From positions 124,001 through 188,000 of the forward strand of contig NZ_SRMP01000004.1 of assembly GCF_005925325.1 (NCBI RefSeq): 64,000 bases of DNA, read 5' to 3'. Source of the DNA: Pedobacter helvus. Lineage in GTDB: Bacteria; Bacteroidota; Bacteroidia; Sphingobacteriales; Sphingobacteriaceae. Of the stretch, positions 17,648 through 26,574 are shown piece after piece; positions within the stretch are counted from its first letter, which is position 1; each line of letters begins with the position of its first letter. The position numbers and the translations under genes were made by a program. The notes beneath the pieces are model-generated. The model had not been told where the DNA came from. It made no database searches and saw only the letters and a program-made list of their open reading frames with translations.

Positions 17648-19891
17648 TTAGTTACCTAATTCGCTCATGAACTTAATACGCATCAATTGGATCTCTTCTC
17701 TTGTGTAATCTGCCTCACCCAAATCTTTAAGCGCTAAATCTATAGAGTCTGTATCTGCAGACTGGAAATAATCAAATACTTCGTCTTGTCTATCTTCATC
17801 AATCATTTCATCGATATAATAGGTTAGATTAAGTTTCGTACCTGAATTTACAATTGCCTCTACTTCTTTCAGTACATCGTTGTAAGTAATGCCTTTTGAA
17901 CGGGCAATATCTTCCAAACCGATCTGTCTATCAATATTTTGGATGATTGAAACCTTCAACGCAGATTTGTTTGCCTGAGTTTTGATCACCATATCTACAG
18001 GTCTGTCGATATTGTTGTCTTCTACATATTTCTTGATTAAATCCAGAAAGGCTGAACCAAATTTTAGCGCTTTACCATTACCAACGCCAGAAATTTGTTT
18101 AAGTTCGTCGCTAGTAATAGGATAATGTGTACACATCTCTTCTAAAGAAGGATCTTGGAATACAACGAATGGTGGTACATTTTTTTGCTTAGCAATTTTC
18201 TTACGTAGATCCTTTAATAACTGAAGTAATTGTGTATCTAAAACAGCTGTTCCTTGCTTTGGTTCATCGTCATCCTCATCGTTAACAACTTCCATTATTT
18301 CATTTAGAACAAATTTTAAGTTGTAAGGACTTTCGATATAGTCGCGTCCAATTTTGGTAAGTTTTAAAAGACCATAGTTGTCAATATCTTTCGCTAAGAA
18401 ATTATTCAAAACGGCCTGTCTTAATAGAGATTTCCAAAGGTTTTCTCCATCTACTTTACCAGAACCAAATTCAGGTAATTTATTGTGCTCGTAAGCTATA
18501 GTTTGTGCAGTTTCATAGCCCATAAATACATTTAGTAAATGGGCATCATCAAATTTTTCACCCGAGCTGCTTACTAATTTCAGTAAGGTTAGTAACTGTG
18601 TTTCTGCCTCAAACTGCTGTTTTGGCTTCTTACAGTTATCACACATGCAATTACAACCAGTCTCATTAAAATTCTCACCGAAATAATGTAAGATTTGCTT
18701 TCTTCTACAAACAGAAGACTCTGCGTAATCTATTACTTCTTTCAATATTTGCGTTCCTATTTCACGTTCAGAAACAGGCTTGTCTTTCATAAATTTAGCA
18801 AGCTTTTCTACATCTTTTTGTGAATAGAATGCCACACAAACACCTTCGCCTCCATCACGGCCCGCTCTACCAGTTTCCTGATAATAGCCTTCCATACTTT
18901 TCGGGATATCATGATGAATTACAAACCTAACATCTGGCTTATCAATTCCCATTCCGAAGGCGATGGTTGCTACAATAACTTCAACATCCTCCATCAGGAA
19001 CTTGTCTTGTGTTTCGGCTCGCACCTTAGGTTCTAATCCGGCGTGGTAAGGAAGCGCCTTAATGCCGTTAATATTTAAAGTTTCGGCAATTTCTTCTACT
19101 TTCTTTCTGCTTAGACAATAAATGATACCAGATTTGCCAGGATTATACTTTACATATTTGATAATCTCTTTCGCAATATTCTTTTTCGGGCGGATTTCGT
19201 AAAATAGGTTTGGCCTGTTAAATGACGACTTAAATAATGTCGCATCGGTCATGCCTAAGTTTTTTATAATATCTTGTTGAACCTTAGGAGTCGCTGTGGC
19301 TGTCAACGCAATAATTGGAATATGATCTCCTAAGCCCGCTATTACTTGTCTTATCTTCCTGTACTCAGGCCTGAAATCATGCCCCCATTCTGATATACAG
19401 TGAGCCTCATCTACGGCAACGAATGAAATCTTTAGTAGACGCAAAAACTCCATGTTCTCAGCCTTAGCTAAAGACTCCGGAGCTACATACAACAATTTTG
19501 TATGTCCGTTCAGTAAATCAGATTTTACTTGAGTTATTTCGGATTTATTTAATGAAGAATTTAAAAAGTGAGCTACACTATCGCTACCACCAAACGCTCT
19601 GATCTGATCAACCTGATTTTTCATCAATGCGATAAGTGGTGAAATTACAATTGCGGTTCCCTCGCTCATTAAAGCCGGTAGCTGATAACAAATGGATTTT
19701 CCACCACCTGTAGGCATGATTACAAAAGTATTTTTTCCCTCTAATATGTTGGTAATAATCGATTCCTGATCACCTTTAAAATTATCGAATCCGAAGAATA
19801 TTTGAAGGTTATCAAATAAGGATTTCTTGACGTCCATTTCCTGTACTAAATATTGTGTGCTACTATTCTTCAAAATAACAGAATTTTGCAT
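17648..19891 (-). CDS. recQ: ATP-dependent DNA helicase RecQ
   Basis: RecQ here has 747 residues. Walker A is PTGGGKS at residues 60-66, followed by DEAH at 161-164 and the helicase core motif QETGRAGRDG. The zinc-binding RecQ-C region shows CRRKQILHYFGE and CNCMCDNC, and a C-terminal HRDC-like domain follows (HYPITSDELKQISGVG), then a further helical tail longer than in E. coli. The enzyme unwinds DNA 3' to 5' in recombination and fork repair. An internal ATG at residue 19 (MDVKKSLFDNL) is a plausible alternative start because the first 18 residues lack conservation. It heads a two-gene unit with DUF2071. Confidence 0.96.
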   Translation of the reverse strand: MQNSVILKNSSTQYLVQEMDVKKSLFDNLQIFFGFDNFKGDQESIITNILEGKNTFVIMPTGGGKSICYQLPALMSEGTAIVISPLIALMKNQVDQIRAFGGSDSVAHFLNSSLNKSEITQVKSDLLNGHTKLLYVAPESLAKAENMEFLRLLKISFVAVDEAHCISEWGHDFRPEYRKIRQVIAGLGDHIPIIALTATATPKVQQDIIKNLGMTDATLFKSSFNRPNLFYEIRPKKNIAKEIIKYVKYNPGKSGIIYCLSRKKVEEIAETLNINGIKALPYHAGLEPKVRAETQDKFLMEDVEVIVATIAFGMGIDKPDVRFVIHHDIPKSMEGYYQETGRAGRDGGEGVCVAFYSQKDVEKLAKFMKDKPVSEREIGTQILKEVIDYAESSVCRRKQILHYFGENFNETGCNCMCDNCKKPKQQFEAETQLLTLLKLVSSSGEKFDDAHLLNVFMGYETAQTIAYEHNKLPEFGSGKVDGENLWKSLLRQAVLNNFLAKDIDNYGLLKLTKIGRDYIESPYNLKFVLNEIMEVVNDEDDDEPKQGTAVLDTQLLQLLKDLRKKIAKQKNVPPFVVFQDPSLEEMCTHYPITSDELKQISGVGNGKALKFGSAFLDLIKKYVEDNNIDRPVDMVIKTQANKSALKVSIIQNIDRQIGLEDIARSKGITYNDVLKEVEAIVNSGTKLNLTYYIDEMIDEDRQDEVFDYFQSADTDSIDLALKDLGEADYTREEIQLMRIKFMSELGN

Positions 19892-20111
19892 TAATTAAAG
19901 TATTAATTTACTAATAATTTCTCTTTGAAAAGTAAAATATCTACAATAGAATTTATTATAGTTTTTTCTAAAGCTTAAATAAGAAGCAATAATAGAGGGG
20001 CAAGCTACTTAAACATAAAACTACTAGCATTACGGAATACAGTGTAAAACGATGTTAGATCAATTAAAACTCTTTTATTTTTTTCCAAACAAAATTGACA
20101 GAATCGTTATT

Positions 20112-20171
20112 CCTTAACAGTTCCTTATTATGATATTTACAGTTAAGGTATCACATAAAACTATATATTTG
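20112..20171 (+). promoter_or_regulatory. -7 element and upstream inverted repeat for mannose-1-phosphate guanylyltransferase gene
   Basis: TATATTTG at 20164-20171 fits TAnnTTTG, 8 bases before the ATG at 20180. Upstream, CCTTAACAGT (20112-20121) and ACAGTTAAGG (20139-20148) form a 9-of-10 inverted repeat that ends 15 bases before the -7 element and may be an operator. Confidence 0.45.
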
Positions 20172-20179
20172 CTAGTAAA

Positions 20180-21271
20180 ATGAATAAAGACAGATACGCA
20201 TTAATAATGGCTGGAGGCGTGGGAAGCCGCTTTTGGCCGGTTAGCCGCACGGAATTCCCTAAACAATTCATAGATTTTTTTGGCGTAGGAAAGACACTGA
20301 TTCAAAGTACTTATGAAAGATTTTTGAAGATATGTTCGCCAGAAAATATCTTCATTGTAACAAATGAGAATTATACGGCTTTAATTAAGGAGCAACTTCC
20401 ATGCTTAAACGATAACCAAATACTTGCTGAGCCAATGATGCGAAATACGGCACCGTGTATCGCTTATGGAGCAATGAAGATAAGTGAGCTGAATGCGAAT
20501 GCAGTCATTGTAGTAGCGCCCTCTGATCACACAATCGGCAATCAAGATGCATTTGTAAAGGCTATTGAGAAATCAATGGAAGCAGCTACAAAACATAATT
20601 GTCTTATCACTCTAGGTATTAAACCCAATAGACCCGACACCGGCTATGGTTATATTCAGTATATAGACGAAGTTTTAGATGGAGATAATGATGTTCATAA
20701 GGTAAAAACATTTACAGAAAAACCCAACCTAGAACTGGCGAAATCTTTCCTTCAAAGTGGAGATTTTTTATGGAACGCTGGGATTTTCATTTGGTCGGCC
20801 AATGCAATTAATAAGGCATTAGAAAAGCATTTGCCTGACATGCATGAAATTTTTACAGGTGGAAGGAGCGTGTATAACACCGAGAATGAGAAAGCATTTA
20901 TAGGTAATGCCTATCAGTTATGCACTAACATCTCTATAGACTTCGGTATCATGGAAAAGGCAGACAATGTATATGTACTTCCTTCTGACTTTGGTTGGTC
21001 TGACTTAGGAACTTGGGCTTCTATCTATGAAATGGCAGAAAAGGATTATGTAGGCAATGCAGTAATCCCTTCCGAACAAGTAATGATGTACGATTCTTCT
21101 AACTGTATGGTAAATATGCCAAAAGATAAATTGGTTATTTTACAAGGAATGCATGATTATATCGTAGTTGAAGAAAATAATACACTGTTGATCTGCAAAC
21201 GAGCAGAAGAACAAAATGTAAAAAATATCGTAGCTGATGTAAAAGCGAAATTTGGAGGAAAGTTTATTTAA
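20180..21271 (+). CDS. manC: Mannose-1-phosphate guanylyltransferase
   Basis: The protein has 363 residues, the short single-domain form without the C-terminal isomerase domain of bifunctional ManC. The nucleotide-binding signature GGVGSRFWPVSRTEFPKQF is at residues 13-31, and FTEKPNLELAKSFL plus DFLWNAGIFIWSA are typical nucleotidyltransferase text. The enzyme makes GDP-mannose from GTP and mannose 1-phosphate for polysaccharide and glycan synthesis. No glycosyltransferase or capsule gene is adjacent. It ends at a strong bidirectional terminator. Confidence 0.93.
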   Translation: MNKDRYALIMAGGVGSRFWPVSRTEFPKQFIDFFGVGKTLIQSTYERFLKICSPENIFIVTNENYTALIKEQLPCLNDNQILAEPMMRNTAPCIAYGAMKISELNANAVIVVAPSDHTIGNQDAFVKAIEKSMEAATKHNCLITLGIKPNRPDTGYGYIQYIDEVLDGDNDVHKVKTFTEKPNLELAKSFLQSGDFLWNAGIFIWSANAINKALEKHLPDMHEIFTGGRSVYNTENEKAFIGNAYQLCTNISIDFGIMEKADNVYVLPSDFGWSDLGTWASIYEMAEKDYVGNAVIPSEQVMMYDSSNCMVNMPKDKLVILQGMHDYIVVEENNTLLICKRAEEQNVKNIVADVKAKFGGKFI

Positions 21272-21282
21272 TCTTATTCCAT

Positions 21283-21318
21283 AAAAAAGTGCTCCTTAAA
21301 ATCTAAGGAGCACTTTTT
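21283..21318. terminator. Bidirectional rho-independent terminator
   Basis: AAAAAGTGCTCCTTA pairs with TAAGGAGCACTTTTT around a short loop, giving a stem of about 15 bp with A-run and T-run on either side. It lies between the convergent manC and rlmB genes and can serve both. Confidence 0.9.
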
Positions 21319-21324
21319 TATCCT

Positions 21325-22101
21325 CTATTTTGTTCTTTGCCTTATGGCTTCATATAAAATTACTCCCGCTGCGACAGAAACGTTTAACGACTCTATTTTA
21401 CCAGCCATCGGTATTTTAGCTAAATGATCTGAAATCCTTAACAAATCATTAGAAATTCCTTCGTCTTCTGAACCCATTACAATCGCTGTAGGCATTGTAT
21501 AATCTGGAGCGTAAATGTAATCGGTAGTTTTTTCTGTACAAGCTACAATTTGCAAACCACTATCTTGTAAAAATAAACAGGTTTTATGCAGATTTGCGTG
21601 TCTGCAAACAGGAATGGAGAATAATGCACCTGCCGAGGTTTTAATAGCATCAGCATTAATTTGAGCGGCATTTTTTAATGGAACTACGATAGCGTGTACC
21701 CCAACACAAGCAGCAGTACGAGCAATTGCGCCCATGTTACGAACATCGGTTATGCTATCCAATATTAAAATTAGCGGTGTCTCCCCTTTTTCGTAGATAG
21801 CAGGTATTAAGTCTTCAATATTTTGATAAGTGATTGGAGAAATTACAGCAATAACACCTTGATGGTTTTTCTGGGTCATCCTATTTAATTTCTCAATAGG
21901 TACCACGCTCATCGGAATTAAAGAACCCGACAACAAAGCTTTTAGCTCTAAGAACAAGTCTCCAGATAGCCCGCGTTGAACGTAGATAGTTTCTATATCC
22001 CTACCTGCCTTAATTGCTTCTATTACAGCTCTAATACCAAATACAAACTCGTTATTTTCTTTAGCACGTTCTCCTCTTTGTGGTCTTCTAAAATTATCCA
22101 T
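21325..22101 (-). CDS. rlmB: 23S rRNA (guanosine-2'-O-)-methyltransferase RlmB
   Basis: The protein has 258 residues and belongs to the SpoU/TrmH family. An N-terminal substrate-binding domain (FVFGIRAVIEAIKAG) is followed by the knotted methyltransferase domain with LILDSITDVRNMGAIARTA, VMGSEDEGIS and the C-terminal IPMAGKIESLNVSVAAG motif. RlmB methylates G2251 in the peptidyl-transferase P loop of 23S rRNA using S-adenosylmethionine. TrmH-type tRNA methyltransferases share the fold, but the N-terminal domain supports RlmB. It has its own -7 element 16 bases upstream. Confidence 0.93.
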   Translation of the reverse strand: MDNFRRPQRGERAKENNEFVFGIRAVIEAIKAGRDIETIYVQRGLSGDLFLELKALLSGSLIPMSVVPIEKLNRMTQKNHQGVIAVISPITYQNIEDLIPAIYEKGETPLILILDSITDVRNMGAIARTAACVGVHAIVVPLKNAAQINADAIKTSAGALFSIPVCRHANLHKTCLFLQDSGLQIVACTEKTTDYIYAPDYTMPTAIVMGSEDEGISNDLLRISDHLAKIPMAGKIESLNVSVAAGVILYEAIRQRTK

Positions 22102-22117
22102 ATCTATTATTGAAGTG

Positions 22118-22125
22118 CAAAAGTA
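22118..22125 (-). promoter_or_regulatory. -7 promoter element for rlmB
   Basis: TACTTTTG on the minus strand matches TAnnTTTG, 16 bases before the ATG at 22101. Confidence 0.5.
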
Positions 22126-22171
22126 ACCATTTCAGCTAACAGTTTTCAATTTGCGACGTGCAAGTTCTAAA

Positions 22172-22180
22172 TTATCCACA
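22172..22180 (+). promoter_or_regulatory. Perfect DnaA-box sequence upstream of dnaB
   Basis: TTATCCACA, identical to the bacterial DnaA-box consensus, lies in the 207-base gap between rlmB and dnaB, 129 bases before the dnaB ATG. One box alone does not prove binding. Confidence 0.4.
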
Positions 22181-22296
22181 TCGAATTGTTTAGAACTATA
22201 AAAGCACTATAATATATTAAAAAAATCATCATTTTATAAATCAACTTGTTGACAAACACCTAACAACTTAATCAGACAAAAGCCTCCCTTTTTTTT

Positions 22297-22304
22297 TACT
22301 TTTG
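22297..22304 (+). promoter_or_regulatory. -7 promoter element for dnaB
   Basis: TACTTTTG matches TAnnTTTG and ends 4 bases before the dnaB ATG at 22309, after a run of T. It implies a leaderless or almost leaderless transcript. Confidence 0.55.
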
Positions 22305-22308
22305 CTTC

Positions 22309-23868
22309 ATGAGTACCGATAACGAACAAAGAGGACAAGGCAAATTTTCAGTATCTGCCCGAAAGAATAGATTAGCCAATACCATTAGTACCGTAGAAAA
22401 GATACAACCACAAGCTACCGACTTGGAAGAAGCCGTTTTAGGAGCTCTAATGCTGGAAAAAGATGCACTTTCCGCTGTTATCGATGTACTTAAACCAGAG
22501 CTTTTTTACGATGAAAGACATAAAAAGATTTTCGAAGCTATCCAACAATTATTCGAAAAATCTAAACCTGTAGATATTTTAACGGTTACCACAGAGTTAC
22601 GTACCAATGGTAATTTAGAGATGATTGGCGGCGCTTATTTTGTAACTTATCTGACTAACAGGGTTTCTTCTGCCGCAAATATCGAATACCATGCTCGTAT
22701 CATTTCGCAAAAATATATCCAGCGTGAGCTAATTAGAATTTCTACAGAAATCATTAAAAACGCTTACGAAGATACTACCGATATTTTCGACCTTTTAGAT
22801 ATGGCCGAGAAAAATTTGTTCGATATTGCCCAAAACAACTTGCGTAGAGACACGCAGAAAATGGATGATATCATTAAGCAATCTTTGGCTTCATTAGAAG
22901 AGTTAAGAACAAAAACTGATGGTTTAACTGGGGTACCTTCTGGATTTACAGACCTAGACAGAATTACTGGTGGATGGCAAAAATCCGATTTGGTAATTAT
23001 TGCTGCTCGTCCGGCGATGGGTAAAACGGCCTTCGTACTAACAGCAGCTCGTAACGCCGCGGTAGATTTTAACAAACCAACAGTAGTTTTCTCCCTAGAG
23101 ATGTCATCTGTTCAGTTGGTAAATCGTTTGATTTCTGGGGAGGCCGAAATTGAACAAGAAAAAATTAGAAAAGGTAATCTTGCAGAATGGGAATGGCAAC
23201 AATTGCACAGTAAAATTGGTAGACTTTCCGAAGCAACTTTACTGATTGATGATACCCCGGCCCTTAATATTTTCGAGTTTAGAGCTAAGTGCCGTCGTTT
23301 AAAATCGCAGTACGATATCCAAATGATCATCATCGATTACTTGCAGTTAATGCATGGTAAAGGCGAAGGTGGCGGTAACCGTGAGCAGGAGATTGGTAGT
23401 ATTTCAAGAGCACTAAAATCGGTAGCGAAAGAATTAGAAGTTCCAGTTTTAGCACTTTCGCAGTTAAGTCGTGCGGTAGAAAGCAGACCAGGACAAAACG
23501 GTAAAAGGCCAATGCTATCCGATTTACGTGAATCTGGATCTATTGAGCAAGATGCGGATATGGTACTTTTCTTGTATCGACCAGAATATTATGGTATTAT
23601 GGAAGATGAAAGCGGTCGTTCAAATGCAGGTGTTGGTGAGGTAATTATCGGTAAAAATCGTCACGGTGAAACTGGAATTGTACCATTAAGATTTATCGGC
23701 AAGTATGTTAAATTTGGTGATTTGGAAGATAGTTTCATGCCACCTTCTAGCTTTTCGGCAGGTAGTGATAGTGCAATGATGCCATCTGAGAACTTTGGCA
23801 ATCCTGGGAATATCATCATTAGACCTTCGAGCATGAATGACATGATGGATGATGATCCTCCGTTTTAA
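22309..23868 (+). CDS. dnaB: Replicative DNA helicase DnaB
   Basis: DnaB has 519 residues. The N-terminal helical domain (PQATDLEEAVLGALML, about residues 34-135) interacts with primase, and the C-terminal RecA-like ATPase carries Walker A as ARPAMGKTA at residues 233-241. Further motifs are VFSLEMSS, the Walker B IIIDYLQLM and the LSQLSRAVESR arginine region. As a hexamer it unwinds DNA 5' to 3' at the fork. The C-terminus extends past the core into a low-complexity, acidic tail ending DDDPPF. No split intein is present. Confidence 0.97.
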   Translation: MSTDNEQRGQGKFSVSARKNRLANTISTVEKIQPQATDLEEAVLGALMLEKDALSAVIDVLKPELFYDERHKKIFEAIQQLFEKSKPVDILTVTTELRTNGNLEMIGGAYFVTYLTNRVSSAANIEYHARIISQKYIQRELIRISTEIIKNAYEDTTDIFDLLDMAEKNLFDIAQNNLRRDTQKMDDIIKQSLASLEELRTKTDGLTGVPSGFTDLDRITGGWQKSDLVIIAARPAMGKTAFVLTAARNAAVDFNKPTVVFSLEMSSVQLVNRLISGEAEIEQEKIRKGNLAEWEWQQLHSKIGRLSEATLLIDDTPALNIFEFRAKCRRLKSQYDIQMIIIDYLQLMHGKGEGGGNREQEIGSISRALKSVAKELEVPVLALSQLSRAVESRPGQNGKRPMLSDLRESGSIEQDADMVLFLYRPEYYGIMEDESGRSNAGVGEVIIGKNRHGETGIVPLRFIGKYVKFGDLEDSFMPPSSFSAGSDSAMMPSENFGNPGNIIIRPSSMNDMMDDDPPF

Positions 23869-23890
23869 AGCCCTGTCTGCCCGTTGGGCA

Positions 23891-23957
23891 TCTCTCCCAA
23901 AGGGAGAGAATAATGATATACTTATAGAACCTTGTCATTCTCTCCCTTTGGGAGAGA
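23891..23957. repeat. 21-bp perfect inverted repeat, each arm itself palindromic
   Basis: The arms at 23891-23911 and 23937-23957 are perfect reverse complements with a 25-base spacer. Each arm contains CTCTCCC-AAA-GGGAGAG or its complement, so each can also fold alone. A small hairpin TGCCCGTTGGGCA (23878-23890) sits beside it. The element lies between the convergent dnaB and LOG genes and could act as a terminator for both. Confidence 0.85.
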
Positions 23958-23978
23958 TGGCGTAGCCAGAGAGGGAAT

Positions 23979-24725
23979 TTAACTCGCTTTCGCATCTGGC
24001 TTTTCTTCTCCAAAAATCCACCAGGCTTTTTTAGGCGATTTAAGCTTAAATATTGGAGACTCTTCTTTGTATTTTCTAATGTGAGCTACCACTTCATCAA
24101 TGTCATCAGTAAAAAGCAGTAAATCCATATCTTCAGGACTGATGGTTTTTTGCTCCATCATCAATTGCACATGCTCATAAATATGCTGATGAAATTCTGT
24201 TCCCATAATTACGATTGGAAATTTCTCAACCTTTCTCGTCTGAATAAGTGTAAGCGTTTCAAAAAACTCATCTAAGGTTCCAAAACCACCAGGTAAAACC
24301 ACAAATGCATAAGAGTATTTTCTCAGCAGCTCTTTTCTAACGAAGAAGTATTCGATGTTCACAAAAGTATCTAGGTAAGGATTTTCGTGCTGTTCGTGCG
24401 GTAAAACAATGTTACAACCTACAGATAAACCTCCCGCATCTTTCGCTCCTCTATTTCCAGCTTCCATAATCCCAGGGCCGCCGCCGGTCATAATGGCAAA
24501 GCCCAATTTGGATACCTCTGCGGATACCTTACGAGCCATTTCATAATATGGATGATCTTCCTTAAACCTAGCCGATCCAAAAACTGTAACACAGGGACCT
24601 ATAAAATGCAGTTTCCTAAATCCTTTATAAAATTGAAAAACTACTCCTAAAACATATTTTAACTCTTGCCAACGTGTTCTTGCACCTTTAAAAAAACTTA
24701 CTTCTTCCTTAACAAACTTATTCAT
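23979..24725 (-). CDS. LOG-family / TIGR00730 Rossmann-fold protein
   Basis: The protein has 248 residues. The family motifs GGGPGIMEAGNRGA (residues 81-94) and PGGFGTLDE (145-153) are intact. Proteins with this pair hydrolyse nucleoside 5'-monophosphates at the ribosyl bond; in plants and some bacteria they activate cytokinins, while in most bacteria the substrate is a plain nucleotide. The N-terminal 40 residues are an extension rich in basic and aromatic residues. It starts 8 bases after the chromate transporter stop, so the two form an operon, although the functional link is unclear. Confidence 0.88.
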   Translation of the reverse strand: MNKFVKEEVSFFKGARTRWQELKYVLGVVFQFYKGFRKLHFIGPCVTVFGSARFKEDHPYYEMARKVSAEVSKLGFAIMTGGGPGIMEAGNRGAKDAGGLSVGCNIVLPHEQHENPYLDTFVNIEYFFVRKELLRKYSYAFVVLPGGFGTLDEFFETLTLIQTRKVEKFPIVIMGTEFHQHIYEHVQLMMEQKTISPEDMDLLLFTDDIDEVVAHIRKYKEESPIFKLKSPKKAWWIFGEEKPDAKAS

Positions 24726-24733
24726 CTTAAAAT

Positions 24734-25933
24734 TTAAACTATGTAACCTAAAATAACGCCAACAATAATAATTAATGCTGGACTAATCTTCGTAAAATTT
24801 AACAATAAAAAGGTAGCTAAAACGATGCCTAAGAACAGCCAGTTTAGACCAACTGGTGTAATTAACATAAAAAATGCTGCGATAATGAAACCAACACTTA
24901 CGGCATTAATTCCAGACAATGAGTATTTAATTCTAGATACTTTTTTCAGGTCATTCCAAAAGGGCACAATAAAAAGTACCAATATCAATCCTGGCAGGTT
25001 GATGCCTAAAACTGCCAGTAATCCGCCAGTAATTTGCCCTCCAATGCCATAACCGCCATGTTTCATCCCCAAAGCACCAATATAACTAGTGAAAGAAAAA
25101 GTTGGTCCGGGCAGAATTTGTTGAAAGGCAAACCCTGAAAGAAAATCTGTTTGACCTAGATATTGTTTCATTTGCACAAACTCGGTAAACATCATCGGAA
25201 CCAATACTTGCCCACCGCCGAAAATAAAAATTCCATTGCGGTAAAAGTTCTCGAACAGCCTAATTGGTAAACTAAATGGCGATGTTCTATTGATCAAAGC
25301 ACCAAGCATGGCCATAAATAATAATACACCTATAAAATATCCCAGTTTTTTGGGGTTGATGTTGGCAAAGAGACGTACTCTTAATTCTGTTTCTTCGGTA
25401 GGTGTACCAATAGCAGACGAAACCATACCTCCTATTAATATCGCTAAGGGAAATACATAAGCTTCTTTCAAAACTAAAGTACCAACTAACGCACCAACAG
25501 CTAAAAATATTGAAACCTGAGTTGTTAAAACCCTTTTTCCTAATTTGAAAGCGCCATAAGCTACAATTCCCAAGGCTATCGGATGGATATATTCTAAAAC
25601 TTCAACCAGTTTGTCTTTCTGATCTAATAAAGAATACCAAATTGCCGCCAAAGTCATAATAGCAGCAGAAGGTATAATCCATATCAAAAAAGTAATTAAG
25701 GCTAGTTTTAAACCTCCAACTTTATAAGCAATACCAACTAAGGTTTGCGTAGACGCCGGTCCAGGTAAAACTTGTGCCAAAGCATTCAATTCTAATAATT
25801 CTTCTTCGGTAACAAAATTGATGTTAGTAACGAAATAGCGTAACAATAACGACAAATGTGCCTGCGCTCCACCAAAAGCAGTAAAGGTAAAATAAAGCAC
25901 ATTTCTGATAAAGAAGAGTTGTCGTTTAGCCAA
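24734..25933 (-). CDS. chrA: Chromate transporter, two-domain ChrA type
   Basis: The protein has 399 residues and is the long-chain form in which two homologous halves are fused. Duplicated signatures are visible: LAQVLPGPASTQTLVGIAYK in the first half and FAFQQILPGPTFSFTSYIGA in the second, each followed by several membrane segments (about ten to twelve in all). It would export chromate, or sulfate-like oxyanions, across the inner membrane. The only reasonable start is TTG (25933), giving MAKRQLFF; an in-frame stop lies five codons upstream and no ATG is close. It leads an operon with the LOG gene. Confidence 0.88.
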   Translation of the reverse strand: MAKRQLFFIRNVLYFTFTAFGGAQAHLSLLLRYFVTNINFVTEEELLELNALAQVLPGPASTQTLVGIAYKVGGLKLALITFLIWIIPSAAIMTLAAIWYSLLDQKDKLVEVLEYIHPIALGIVAYGAFKLGKRVLTTQVSIFLAVGALVGTLVLKEAYVFPLAILIGGMVSSAIGTPTEETELRVRLFANINPKKLGYFIGVLLFMAMLGALINRTSPFSLPIRLFENFYRNGIFIFGGGQVLVPMMFTEFVQMKQYLGQTDFLSGFAFQQILPGPTFSFTSYIGALGMKHGGYGIGGQITGGLLAVLGINLPGLILVLFIVPFWNDLKKVSRIKYSLSGINAVSVGFIIAAFFMLITPVGLNWLFLGIVLATFLLLNFTKISPALIIIVGVILGYIV

Positions 25934-26046
25934 TTGGATTACGATTTAGTTTTACGAATTACGATTGGAACCGTTCATTAGGCATTAATAATTATATTAT
26001 GCGATTGGAAATTGATTATTGGTCATTAAATTAAACTGATCACTGC

Positions 26047-26382
26047 TTAATCATCCTCATAATCTAAACCAGCAGCACTATTATACGCACCTTGCAGTTC
26101 AGAAAGCGCATGCATATCTCTTTTTTGTCTTGCCGCTTGCATTCCAGTTTGATAGATTTTGATGCCCTCTTCCTTCTGTCCTAATTTCTCATATAATTTA
26201 CCTAAATGGTAATAGGTGCCAACATAATCTGGATGCTTTTCTGTTAGCTGAAGGTAATATTTCAAGGCGTTTTCTACATCGTTTTGAACGTTATACTCTG
26301 TTGCAATAGCATACAGTATAAAACTATCGTTTGGATCGCTTTCTAAAAATTCAAACAATTTGGCTAATCGCTGGTTTTGCAT
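26047..26382 (-). CDS. Small TPR protein
   Basis: The product has 111 residues without signal peptide. About three TPR-like helix pairs are visible: RLAKLFEFLESDPNDSFIL, YNVQNDVENALKYYLQLT and GTYYHLGKLYEKLGQKEEGI, the last with the canonical small-large residue spacing. It is likely a cytoplasmic protein-interaction module. The C-terminus ends in acidic DYEDD. It precedes the chromate transporter by 113 bases on the same strand. No specific partner can be named. Confidence 0.8.
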   Translation of the reverse strand: MQNQRLAKLFEFLESDPNDSFILYAIATEYNVQNDVENALKYYLQLTEKHPDYVGTYYHLGKLYEKLGQKEEGIKIYQTGMQAARQKRDMHALSELQGAYNSAAGLDYEDD

Positions 26383-26574
26383 TTTTAATCCCTGCTTTTT
26401 TAATTAAGTTTGTGTAATTTATTTAACGCATATATACCTGCGAAGTGATCATTTTTAAATGATATAAAACACTTATTTATATAAATTCTAAATTATTCTA
26501 TGAAAATAGGATTAGAATATATATCATTGCAATTATATTATGCAAGCATAACAATTTTTAACCTAAAAATCATT

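Noticed and set aside
23819..24013. Minus-strand frame through the palindromes after dnaB
   Set aside because: It is produced by the inverted repeats and the dnaB 3' end; no domain or promoter supports it.
23979..24725. Lysine decarboxylase
   Set aside because: Older annotations use that name for this family, but the GGGPGIMEA and PGGFGTLDE motifs mark a LOG-type nucleotide phosphoribohydrolase.
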